Source: a virus
Length of the DNA: 21,730 bases
IMG/VR virus record: IMGVR_UViG_3300042888_000113
Coordinates: 1-21,730 of that record
Reading direction: 5' to 3' (one strand)
Both the position numbers and the translations under genes were made by a program. Below are positions 1 to 6,570 of this stretch, one piece after another. The notes under the pieces were generated by a model. The model saw nothing but the letters and a program-made list of their open reading frames with translations, was not told the DNA's origin and did no database searches. Numbering within the stretch: position 1 is the stretch's first letter; every line of letters begins with the position of its first letter.

Positions 1-1
1 T

Positions 2-460
2 GGTTCCATATGTGGTGGCAGCAAGGTTCAGGGTGAACGACTCCGATCAAGATTTCTACGAAACCTGCCAGCCCTCGCAAGACTTACAGACGGAGTTAAG
101 GAAGCTGCAGGAAAGGGCTATCTCGTTGGGTTGGACGGAAGATGGATACATGTACGGAGTCCACACGCTGCATTAAACACACTACTCCAAGGAGCTGGTG
201 CTGTCATATGTAAGCAGTGGTTGGTGATGCTTGAAGCACACCTCCAAGCCCAAGGTCTTAAGCATGGGTGGGATGGTGACTATGCCTTCTGCGCTTGGTC
301 TCATGACGAAGTACAGATAGCTTGTCGTGATGCTGAAGTAGCCACGATGGTTGCTGAACTAGCAACTAAGTGTGTGACCCTAGCTGGTGAACACTTTAAC
401 TTCCGCTGCCCCACTGCGGGTGAAGCAAAGATCGGAACCAACTGGAGCGAAACACATTGA
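2..460 (+). CDS. DNA polymerase, C-terminal part (T7 gp5-type family A), 5' truncated by window edge
   Basis: This is the replicative phage DNA polymerase, of which the last 152 residues are visible; the frame is open from base 2. The segment around LDGRWIHVRSPHAALNTLLQ is nearly the same as the C-terminal palm of T7 gp5. The polymerase motif C is present as HDEV (bases 302-313), whose Asp is a catalytic metal ligand; T7 has HDEI. The end, FRCP...GTNWSETH, matches the T7 terminus in style (FRCL...GPNWAICH). It is the first gene of an overlapping DNA-metabolism cassette, and its TGA overlaps the next start codon. The exonuclease domain and fingers lie upstream of the window and cannot be judged. 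Identification by family resemblance is very secure. Confidence 0.97.
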   Translation, partial: GSICGGSKVQGERLRSRFLRNLPALARLTDGVKEAAGKGYLVGLDGRWIHVRSPHAALNTLLQGAGAVICKQWLVMLEAHLQAQGLKHGWDGDYAFCAWSHDEVQIACRDAEVATMVAELATKCVTLAGEHFNFRCPTAGEAKIGTNWSETH

Positions 461-666
461 ACGATCACCTATATGAAGTAGTACATGAAGCATACCTAAA
501 TCAATTCACAGTGCAATCTAACTATGCCCGAGAACATTCTCAAGAGGTAGCCTCGGCTGCATCCCTTGGATTGATCTCTACCCTTGAAGCCCCCATGGTA
601 TTTGGTAGGCAGTGGCGGGTAACAGGTGTGGGGTTGCAGTTCATTCGTAATGGCGGACACCTATGA
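457..666 (+). CDS. Hypothetical small protein (69 aa), TTG start
   Basis: I do not recognise a function. The start is TTG, overlapping the polymerase stop as TTGA; a GGAG at 443-446 lies about 10 bases upstream, and the next in-frame ATG (595) would remove two thirds of the protein. The sequence is soluble, with no signal peptide or membrane segment. A central Ala-rich stretch (EVASAASLGLIST) is followed by a C-terminal QWRVTGVGLQFI block. This pattern resembles short proteins of unknown function common in aquatic podoviruses. It is translationally coupled on both sides (ATGA overlap with the next gene), which suggests co-expression with the replication genes. Confidence 0.72.
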   Translation: MNDHLYEVVHEAYLNQFTVQSNYAREHSQEVASAASLGLISTLEAPMVFGRQWRVTGVGLQFIRNGGHL

Positions 667-1016
667 AATACAAACAAGCAAGACCTAAGAGCCTCCGGGT
701 GATGGGCAGGGACTACGAGGTTAACTTTGAGAAAGAGTTAGTACTCAAGAGTCCCTCAGCAGGGCAGTGTGATAACCAGAAGATGATCATCACCATCCTT
801 GAAGAACAACATCCATCGGAAGAATTAGATACCGTGGTTCACGAACTGATGCATGCCATCTGGCATCACATGAGTATGAGTGAGCACCCACCGGAAGAAG
901 AAGTATTAGTACGCAAGATGGCTGGTGGATTAACTCAGGTGATCTTAGATAACCAACAGTTCAGCCGGTACATCAGCGCAGTCTATGACGAACAAATTAA
1001 AAGGAACTTTAAATGA
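663..1016 (+). CDS. Small zincin-like metallopeptidase-fold protein (HExxH)
   Basis: This 117-residue protein has a zinc-peptidase signature: H60-E61-L62-M63-H64 in the run VVHELMHAIWHH, followed by a Glu-rich block (E78-E80) and VRKMAGGLTQV. In ImmA/SprT-like small zincins two His bind zinc, the first Glu is the general base, and a downstream acidic residue is often the third ligand; E79 or E80 could serve here. No signal peptide is seen, so it would act in the cytoplasm. The start ATG overlaps the previous stop (ATGA), and its own stop overlaps the next ATG in the same way. The substrate is unknown. The position beside polymerase and exonuclease suggests an early or middle intracellular role. 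Domain class is fairly secure; activity is inference. Confidence 0.8.
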   Translation: MKYKQARPKSLRVMGRDYEVNFEKELVLKSPSAGQCDNQKMIITILEEQHPSEELDTVVHELMHAIWHHMSMSEHPPEEEVLVRKMAGGLTQVILDNQQFSRYISAVYDEQIKRNFK

Positions 1017-1306
1017 TTAGCAAACACGACATTGAAGACATGCTGCCAGCTATGGCACAACGCTTAGTAAAAGAATCATCCGGTGCTGAAGTTCCTGAGA
1101 AGGCATTGCCTAGCTTAGTTCGCTTCATGCAAGAGGTAGCCCGTGAGTGTGCTGACATTGTCCATGCTGGTGGCTCTATTGCTGCAGCGGATCGCATTGT
1201 CAAAACATTCAAGCTAGATGCTGCCCCCTGCTTCTTACTCAAGAAGACCCCCAAGGGTGGTAAGGGTGGAGCACAAGTGGAGATGAACTATGCAAGCAAT
1301 CATTGA
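1013..1306 (+). CDS. Hypothetical protein (97 aa)
   Basis: No family recognised. The ATG overlaps the preceding stop (ATGA) and is preceded by AAGGA at spacing suitable for a ribosome binding site. The first 70 residues look helical, with an amphipathic stretch (FMQEVARECADIVHAGGSIAAADRIV). The C-terminus is a basic, glycine-rich tail (KKTPKGGKGG) that could contact nucleic acid. No membrane segments are present. It overlaps the exonuclease start by 17 bases, which together with the coupled neighbours makes it a real gene of the replication cassette rather than chance. Confidence 0.75.
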   Translation: MISKHDIEDMLPAMAQRLVKESSGAEVPEKALPSLVRFMQEVARECADIVHAGGSIAAADRIVKTFKLDAAPCFLLKKTPKGGKGGAQVEMNYASNH

Positions 1307-2081
1307 TGCTGACATCCTAGCCTACCAAGCTGCCTCTACTAGTGAGAAGGCAGTGAAGTGGGACGATGATCTCTGGACACTACATGCCTATGAATCAGAA
1401 GCACAAGAGCACTTCCACGATATGGTTCTCAACATCACAGCTAAAGCCAACTGTGAGCAATCAATCCTAGTCTGGACTGATACAGAGAACTGGCGGAAGA
1501 CAGTACTACCAACTTACAAAAGCAATCGTGTAGGTGTACGAAAGCCATTAGTACTCTCACCCCTACGCAAGTGGGCTCAGGAAAACTATGAATCAAGAAT
1601 CATCCCAACCCTAGAGGGTGACGATGTGCTTGGTCTCATGGCTACAGATCCTGATATTGAGAGCAAGGTAGTCATTTGTTCTTTAGATAAAGACCTAAAG
1701 ACCATACCCGGCAATCACTATAACTTTGGTAAAGATGAACATTTCACAGTCACTACCCACAAAGCCAATATGTACCACATGTATCAAACGCTCATTGGGG
1801 ATGCTACCGATGGTTACAAAGGTTGCCCCGGTGTGGGTCCAGTGGCAGCACAAAAGATCATCGATTCCGTTAACGAACAAGCCACTCCATGGGCTAGTGA
1901 ATCTACATTCGTAGCACTACTCTGGGAGGCTGTTGTTAAAGCCTACAAGAAAGCAGGACTAGGGGAAGAGGAAGCACTGTGCCAAGCACAGGTAGCTCGC
2001 ATCCTCCGACATGGTGAGTATGGATTCAAATCACAACAGGTAAACCTATGGACACCGCCCATCATTCCACAAGCAGCGTAA
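1290..2081 (+). CDS. 5'-3' exonuclease, FEN/T7 gp6-like
   Basis: This 263-residue nuclease would degrade host DNA and remove primers during phage replication. FEN-family motifs appear in order: D6-A-D8 at the N-terminus, a WRK...YKSNR stretch (residues 68-80) in the arch-helix position, LEGDD (108-112), SLDKD (131-135) and GDATDG (170-175). A helix-hairpin-helix-like GCPGVGPVAAQKI (178-190) follows. The acidic residues are the expected two-metal ligands. It is somewhat shorter than T7 gp6 (300 residues). The ATG is preceded by GGAG at 1279-1282, and the gene overlaps both neighbours (17 bases upstream, 34 downstream). Family assignment is secure; equivalence to gp6 rests on position and motifs. 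Confidence 0.93.
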   Translation: MQAIIDADILAYQAASTSEKAVKWDDDLWTLHAYESEAQEHFHDMVLNITAKANCEQSILVWTDTENWRKTVLPTYKSNRVGVRKPLVLSPLRKWAQENYESRIIPTLEGDDVLGLMATDPDIESKVVICSLDKDLKTIPGNHYNFGKDEHFTVTTHKANMYHMYQTLIGDATDGYKGCPGVGPVAAQKIIDSVNEQATPWASESTFVALLWEAVVKAYKKAGLGEEEALCQAQVARILRHGEYGFKSQQVNLWTPPIIPQAA

Positions 2082-2299
2082 CAGCTAGAGATACCCAAGT
2101 AGGTGGCACACATTATCAAAACAAGATCCAGCCCTTCGACATCATTGATGCGTGGGAGCTGGACTTCTATGAGGGTAATGTTCTCAAGTACCTACTGAGA
2201 TACAGATACAAAAACGGATCGCAAGATCTAAAGAAAGCCCAGCACTACCTACAGAAGGTAATAGAGAACTGGGAATTAAAACAACTTCCACCCCCCTAA
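2048..2299 (+). CDS. DUF3310-domain protein (nucleotide kinase-like, relative of T7 gp1.7 domain)
   Basis: This 83-residue protein matches the DUF3310 pattern closely: GGTHYQNKIQPFDIIDAWELDF, then GNVLKYLLRY and a C-terminal QDLKKAQHYLQKVIENW helix. DUF3310 is found in T7 gp1.7, reported as a nucleotide kinase, and in many small phage proteins annotated as nucleotide kinase. This copy is essentially the domain alone, so catalytic competence is not proven. The ATG lies 34 bases inside the exonuclease gene, with only a weak CAGG before it, so translation is probably coupled. The stop is embedded in the left side of an intrinsic terminator, ending the cassette. A role in nucleotide supply would fit the adjacent ribonucleotide reductase. 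Confidence 0.88.
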   Translation: MDTAHHSTSSVTARDTQVGGTHYQNKIQPFDIIDAWELDFYEGNVLKYLLRYRYKNGSQDLKKAQHYLQKVIENWELKQLPPP

Positions 2300-2314
2300 C
2301 CGGGGGTTTTTTTT
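2290..2314 (+). terminator. Intrinsic terminator after the DNA-metabolism cassette
   Basis: The hairpin ACCCCC (2290-2295) / GGGGGT (2302-2307) has loop CTAACC and runs into eight T residues (2307-2314). It overlaps the end of the DUF3310 gene and separates the DNA-metabolism genes from the ribonucleotide reductase. The same six-base loop recurs in the terminator after the capsid gene. Confidence 0.85.
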
Positions 2315-2325
2315 ATTGAGAATTC

Positions 2326-4296
2326 ATGCAACCATCATTACGAGCACAGCTAATTACAAGACGTACATACAACAGACCTACAGATGACTCCGGAAAGAAT
2401 TTTGAATCATGGGATGACACAGTCTCCCGAGTTATAGGACACCAGCTCTGGTTATGGGAGCGAGCCCAAGGCAGCTACTTAACCTATGAGCAACAAGATG
2501 AGCTGCAGGAACTCAAACAGTTAATGCTAGATCGTAAGGTGCTCACCTCAGGTAGAACCCTGTGGCTCGGTGGTACTAACGTAGCCAAGACAAGAGAAGC
2601 CTCCCAGTTCAACTGCAGCTTCACCCATGTAGAAACTATTCAGGACACAGTAGATGTTCTCTGGTTGTTACTACAGGGTTGTGGTGTTGGCTTCCGTCCC
2701 ATCGTGGGACAACTTACTGGGTTCCAAGAGCCCATCAAAGATATACAAATCATTCGTAGCACCCGCACTGAGAAGGGTGGAGACGAACTAAACAAGGAAA
2801 CATTTGAGAATGGTGTATGGACAATTAGAGTCGGAGACTCAGCGGAAGCATGGGCTAAATCAATTGGTAAACTTTTGGCTCACCCTTATCGTGCATCCAA
2901 GCTTGTTCTTGACTTTAGTCAGATCCGCCCTGCAGGGGAAAGGTTAAAAGGTTATGGATGGATTTCCTCAGGGGATGACTCAATCGCTAAATCGTATTTG
3001 GCTATTGCTGAGATTCTTAATAAACGTAGTAGTAGTTTGCTTACTCGTATTGACATCCTTGATATTGTTAATTGGCTTGGCACTGTCCTTAGCAGCCGTA
3101 GAAGTGCTGAGATTGCTCTGTTCAATTATGGTGAAGACGAATGGGAAGAGTTCGCCGTTGCTAAGAAAGACTTCTGGATTAACAACATGCAGCGGGCTCA
3201 AAGTAATAACAGTCTTCTCTTCAAGACTAAACCAACCCGACCCCAATTAAAAGAGATCTTCGACTTGATGGTTGAGTCGGGAGGATCTGAGCCGGGTTTC
3301 ATTAACGGACAGACAGCTACCCATAGAGCCCCTTGGTTCAAAGGGTGTAACCCATGTGCAGAAATTCTGCTAGGTAACAAGAGCTTCTGTAACCTAACGG
3401 AGGTAGATGTTGGAAAATTTAAAGGGGACTCTTCAGGACTTCGTAGAGCAATTCACCTTGCAGCAAGGGCTAACTACAGGCAGACCTGTGTTAATTTATC
3501 TGACGGCATCTTGCAAGAAGGATGGCATCTCAACAACTCGTTTCTCCGACTCTGTGGAGTGGGGCTTACGGGCATCGTCAGGAGACCTGACCTTCGAGAC
3601 TACGACTACATTGAACTCAATCGTACAGCTACATCAGGAGCTTACGGGATGGCTGACGAGCTTGGGTTACCACGACCTAAGAATGTTACCACCGTCAAGC
3701 CTTCCGGCACTTTGTCAAAAATTATGGACACCACAGAAGGAGTCCATAAGCCTCTTGGTAAGTATGTGTTTAACAACGTCAACTTCTCCAAGCATGACCC
3801 ATTAGTACCCCTGTGTAGATCAGCGGGATACAAGGTGATTGATAACCCTATGGATCCTGAAGCTGTGCTGGTTACCTTCCCAGTTAAATGGGATGACGTT
3901 CCCTTCACGAAGTACGAGCACCCATCTGGGGTTACCCTAGAGGTAAACCTAGAGTCAGCCATTAGTCAGCTTGAGCGTTACAAGATGCTCATGAAGACTT
4001 GGTGTCAACAGAATGTGTCCGCCACTATCAGCTACTCAGTAGATGAGGTGGAGGGTATTGTTGACTGGCTGCTGGATAACTGGGACAACTATGTAGGTGT
4101 GTCATTCCTATTCCGAGCTGATCCTACAAAGACAGCCAAGGACTTGGGATACCTCTACCTACCTCAGGAAGTGGTAACCAAAGAGGCATACGAGGCATAC
4201 TCCGCAACCCTTCAGCCCATTGAGATTGATCAAGGTAACTCCTTTGATGAGCTTCAGGCGGATGAATGTGCAGGTGGTGCATGTCCTATAAAGTGA
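2326..4296 (+). CDS. nrdJ: Class II (adenosylcobalamin-dependent) ribonucleotide reductase, monomeric
   Basis: This enzyme reduces ribonucleotides to deoxyribonucleotides using a B12-derived radical, with no oxygen requirement and no second subunit. The catalytic cysteines can be placed against the Lactobacillus leichmannii enzyme: C97 (FNCSF) and C355 (FCNL) as the active-site redox pair, C344 in the NPCAEI motif as the thiyl-radical cysteine with E346, and C648/C653 in the C-terminal ECAGGACPIK as the swinging-arm pair. VTTVKPSGTLS is the conserved phosphate-binding block. At 656 residues it is shorter than the 739-residue Lactobacillus protein. Similar genes are known in aquatic T7-like phages at this place. 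Leu codon use changes abruptly over about residues 182-270. The ATG has a weak upstream GAG; no promoter was recognised after the terminator. Confidence 0.96.
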   Translation: MQPSLRAQLITRRTYNRPTDDSGKNFESWDDTVSRVIGHQLWLWERAQGSYLTYEQQDELQELKQLMLDRKVLTSGRTLWLGGTNVAKTREASQFNCSFTHVETIQDTVDVLWLLLQGCGVGFRPIVGQLTGFQEPIKDIQIIRSTRTEKGGDELNKETFENGVWTIRVGDSAEAWAKSIGKLLAHPYRASKLVLDFSQIRPAGERLKGYGWISSGDDSIAKSYLAIAEILNKRSSSLLTRIDILDIVNWLGTVLSSRRSAEIALFNYGEDEWEEFAVAKKDFWINNMQRAQSNNSLLFKTKPTRPQLKEIFDLMVESGGSEPGFINGQTATHRAPWFKGCNPCAEILLGNKSFCNLTEVDVGKFKGDSSGLRRAIHLAARANYRQTCVNLSDGILQEGWHLNNSFLRLCGVGLTGIVRRPDLRDYDYIELNRTATSGAYGMADELGLPRPKNVTTVKPSGTLSKIMDTTEGVHKPLGKYVFNNVNFSKHDPLVPLCRSAGYKVIDNPMDPEAVLVTFPVKWDDVPFTKYEHPSGVTLEVNLESAISQLERYKMLMKTWCQQNVSATISYSVDEVEGIVDWLLDNWDNYVGVSFLFRADPTKTAKDLGYLYLPQEVVTKEAYEAYSATLQPIEIDQGNSFDELQADECAGGACPIK

Positions 4297-4311
4297 TTAC
4301 CCGTCCCCTAT

Positions 4312-4316
4312 GGAGG
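4312..4316 (+). promoter_or_regulatory. Ribosome binding site GGAGG deciding the start at 4325
   Basis: GGAGG lies 8 bases upstream of ATG 4325. The in-frame upstream ATG at 4310 overlaps this Shine-Dalgarno element and has none of its own, so 4325 is preferred. Confidence 0.75.
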
Positions 4317-4324
4317 CTAAGTAT

Positions 4325-4513
4325 ATGAAGTACAAGGCATTTCCACCAATTCCCCGGGAGTTTTTACTGGCTCTGGAAGAATCCTTTCCGGACCAGTGTC
4401 CCCCTAAGGGAACCCCAGTGGATGAAATTTATTACAAGCAGGGACAGGTGAGCGTGATTGCTTTCCTCCGAGCCCAATACAAGAAACAAAACCTAAACAT
4501 TTTGGAGAATTAA
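4325..4513 (+). CDS. Hypothetical small protein (62 aa) preceding the gp7.3-like gene
   Basis: The function is not known to me. The start at 4325 is chosen because a GGAGG lies 8 bases upstream; the earlier in-frame ATG at 4310 would place that element inside the gene. The protein begins MKYKAFPPIPREFLLALEES, continues with a short CPPKGTPVDEIYYKQGQ segment and ends in a helix (VIAFLRAQYKKQN). The pattern (PPxF-LALE-F...CP...G---V-FLR--Y) recalls short conserved proteins found just before tail-assembly or portal genes in T7-like aquatic phages. No membrane segments or signal peptide are seen. It is only two bases from the next gene, so the two are co-translated. Confidence 0.78.
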   Translation: MKYKAFPPIPREFLLALEESFPDQCPPKGTPVDEIYYKQGQVSVIAFLRAQYKKQNLNILEN

Positions 4514-4515
4514 AT

Positions 4516-4734
4516 ATGTGCGGAGGCAAGAACAATAGTCCACCCCCACCACCACCAGCCCCACCACCAGCACCCCCAGCACCAGCCGTTCCTATGGCTC
4601 CCGCTGAGGACAGCCCAACTTCGGATGCTGCCAAGCTGAAGAAGCAGAAGGGTCGCTCAAGTCTTCGTATCGACAAGACTTCCAGCAGCGATACCTCCGG
4701 TGGTAGCACAGGTGGCTTAAATATACCTAGCTAA
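4516..4734 (+). CDS. Proline-rich gp7.3-like virion/tail assembly protein
   Basis: This 72-residue protein has three parts: an MCGGKNN N-terminus, a strongly Pro/Ala-rich stretch (residues 9-28), and a basic then Ser/Gly-rich tail (KKQKGRSSLRIDK...GGLNIPS). The ending resembles T7 gp7.3, which finishes with a KKSLSVARSSGGGINI type of tail and sits at the same place before the portal gene. T7 gp7.3 is a small virion protein needed for tail assembly and adsorption. Here the Pro-rich segment is distinct from T7. The Cys at position 2 is not preceded by a signal peptide, so it is not a lipobox. Assignment rests on position and the C-terminal pattern. Confidence 0.75.
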   Translation: MCGGKNNSPPPPPPAPPPAPPAPAVPMAPAEDSPTSDAAKLKKQKGRSSLRIDKTSSSDTSGGSTGGLNIPS

Positions 4735-4742
4735 GGAATTCA

Positions 4743-6395
4743 ATGGAAGACAAGAAGAATGAAGTACATAACTCTGCTGCTTCCCTGTACTCAAAGTTGG
4801 AATCTAGACGTAGTCCGTTCTTAATGCGGGCAAGGGATTGTGCTAAATACACTCTCCCTACCTTGATTAAGCCGACTCAAACTGATAATGGTGGTGCGGT
4901 TAACTATCCCACCCCATGGCAGGGTATGGGTGCTCGAGGGGTAAACAACCTCTCGTCTAAGCTTTTGCTTGCACTCTTCCCGCCCAACTCCCCATTCTTC
5001 AAACTTCAGATTGATGACTTCACTCTCGAGCAGCTAACGCAGCAAGAGGGTATGAGAGCTCAGGTTGAAGAAGGTCTAGCCAAGATTGAACGAGCAGTTC
5101 AATATGAGATCGAAGCTGGGGCAATTCGAGTAGGAGTATTTGAGGGTGTTAAACACTTAGTGACTACAGGTAACTGCCTGTTATACCTACCAGACTCTGG
5201 TGGTATCCGGGTGTTCCACCTAGATCGCTATGTTGTCCAGCGTGATGTCTATGGCAATGTCCTAGATATCGTGGTTGAGGAGATGGTGTCCCCAGCTACA
5301 TTAGATGCAGAGACACAGGCATTCCTCGGTTACAACACCGATGCGGATAAAGATAAAACAGATAAAGAGTTAGATCAAGATCGTAATAATCTAGATCGTA
5401 ACAAGACTGTAAAGATTTACACACACGTTTACCTTGAGGGTAACAAGTGGGAAGTCTATCAAGAGTCTAAGGGCAAACAAATCCCCGGCTCCTTTGGTAC
5501 TTACCCAAAAGATAAGACACCATGGATTCCAGTTCGCTTCACAAGAGTGGATGGAGAAGACTATGGTAGGGGCTATGTTGAGGAATACCTAGGTGACATC
5601 AAGTCACTTGACGGTTTATCCCAAGCAATTGTCGAAGGTTCTGCAATCGCAGCTAAGACAGTGTTCCTCGTGAACCCTAATGGAACCACCAGCCCTCGTG
5701 ATTTAAAAGAATCTGAGAATGGTGACATCATTGAGGGATTAGAGACGGATGTATCCGTACTCGGTTTAGATAAATATAATGACTATAGGGTTGCCCTAGA
5801 AACCATTAACTCCATTAATGAACGATTGTCCTATGCGTTCTTGCTTAACTCTGCTATTCAACGCAGCGGTGAGCGAGTAACGGCAGAAGAGATTCGCTAC
5901 ATGGCTAATGAGCTGGAGGCTGCCTTAGGCGGTATTTATTCAATACTGTCTCAAGAGTTACAGCTCCCTATTGTGAACCGTTTAATGTTCTCAATGGAGA
6001 GACAGAAGAAGCTTCCAGTGTTACCCAAAGGTACAGTAAATCCTGTTATCGTTACGGGTATGGAAGCACTTGGTCGTGGTAATGATCTGAATAAACTTCA
6101 GCAATTCCTACAGACCATTAGTTCTACCTTAGGACCTGAAGCGATGATGACTTACATTAACCCTAGTGATGCTATTACCCGAGTGGGTACAGCTCTCGGT
6201 ATTGATACCAAAGGATTAGTCAAGTCTCAAGAGCAGATTCAACAGGAACAACAAGCTGCAGCACAAGCACAGCAACAGCAAATGATGATGGAGCAGGGCT
6301 TAGCCCCAGCTATCAATCAAGTTGGTAATGCTGTAACACAAGGAATGGCAGATGGCTCGAAAGAAGCTCTCGCAGCCCGGTCCAACGCTGAGTGA
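4743..6395 (+). CDS. Portal protein (head-tail connector, T7 gp8-like)
   Basis: This 550-residue protein would form the dodecameric ring at the capsid vertex through which DNA is packaged and the tail attaches. T7 gp8 is 536 residues. The N-terminal part (LESRRSPFLMRARDCAKYTLPTL, then TPWQGMGARGVNNLSSKLLLALFPP) is the typical podovirus portal signature. A later segment with RSGERVTAEEIRYMANELE is also characteristic. The C-terminus is Gln-rich (residues about 500-525), usual for this family. AAGGA lies just before the ATG. The gene's last 44 bases overlap the next small gene. Confidence 0.96.
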   Translation: MEDKKNEVHNSAASLYSKLESRRSPFLMRARDCAKYTLPTLIKPTQTDNGGAVNYPTPWQGMGARGVNNLSSKLLLALFPPNSPFFKLQIDDFTLEQLTQQEGMRAQVEEGLAKIERAVQYEIEAGAIRVGVFEGVKHLVTTGNCLLYLPDSGGIRVFHLDRYVVQRDVYGNVLDIVVEEMVSPATLDAETQAFLGYNTDADKDKTDKELDQDRNNLDRNKTVKIYTHVYLEGNKWEVYQESKGKQIPGSFGTYPKDKTPWIPVRFTRVDGEDYGRGYVEEYLGDIKSLDGLSQAIVEGSAIAAKTVFLVNPNGTTSPRDLKESENGDIIEGLETDVSVLGLDKYNDYRVALETINSINERLSYAFLLNSAIQRSGERVTAEEIRYMANELEAALGGIYSILSQELQLPIVNRLMFSMERQKKLPVLPKGTVNPVIVTGMEALGRGNDLNKLQQFLQTISSTLGPEAMMTYINPSDAITRVGTALGIDTKGLVKSQEQIQQEQQAAAQAQQQQMMMEQGLAPAINQVGNAVTQGMADGSKEALAARSNAE

Positions 6396-6561
6396 ACCAA
6401 TAGATAAGTTAGTGACGGAAGAGGAGTTAAACGCTCCTCCTCCTTCCAACCAAATCATTGAGTACATTGGTGAAGGAGCTAAGGCTATTAAATTCACACC
6501 ACAACCTAAGGCTAAGATCATTCGGGTCTATGCCAAGGGGAACGTGGTTTATGTTTACTAA
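6352..6561 (+). CDS. Hypothetical small protein (69 aa) overlapping the portal 3' end
   Basis: No known family. It starts inside the portal gene with AAGGA (6340-6344) seven bases before the ATG, and extends 166 bases past the portal stop, filling the gap to the scaffold gene. The N-terminal half is polar with Pro-rich patches (ELNAPPPSN). The C-terminal half looks like a small beta-rich unit (IIEYIGEGAKAIKF, AKIIRVYAKGNVVYVY). The good ribosome binding site and lack of any other use for this interval make it a likely real gene, probably co-expressed with head assembly. Its role is unknown. Confidence 0.78.
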   Translation: MARKKLSQPGPTLSEPIDKLVTEEELNAPPPSNQIIEYIGEGAKAIKFTPQPKAKIIRVYAKGNVVYVY

Positions 6562-6570
6562 AGGAAGTGC

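Noticed and set aside
3407-3805. 132-codon plus-strand frame inside the ribonucleotide reductase
   Set aside because: The overlapping reductase frame carries conserved motifs throughout this interval; the alternative frame shows no family features or ribosome binding site.
4310-4324. ATG at 4310 as start of the small gene before the gp7.3-like gene
   Set aside because: The GGAGG element overlaps this ATG and is correctly spaced for ATG 4325.
4404-4709. Minus-strand frame of 101 codons, Gly-rich
   Set aside because: It is the complement of the proline-rich gp7.3-like gene; the poly-Gly run is a shadow of the CCN repeats, and no other minus-strand gene exists in the window.
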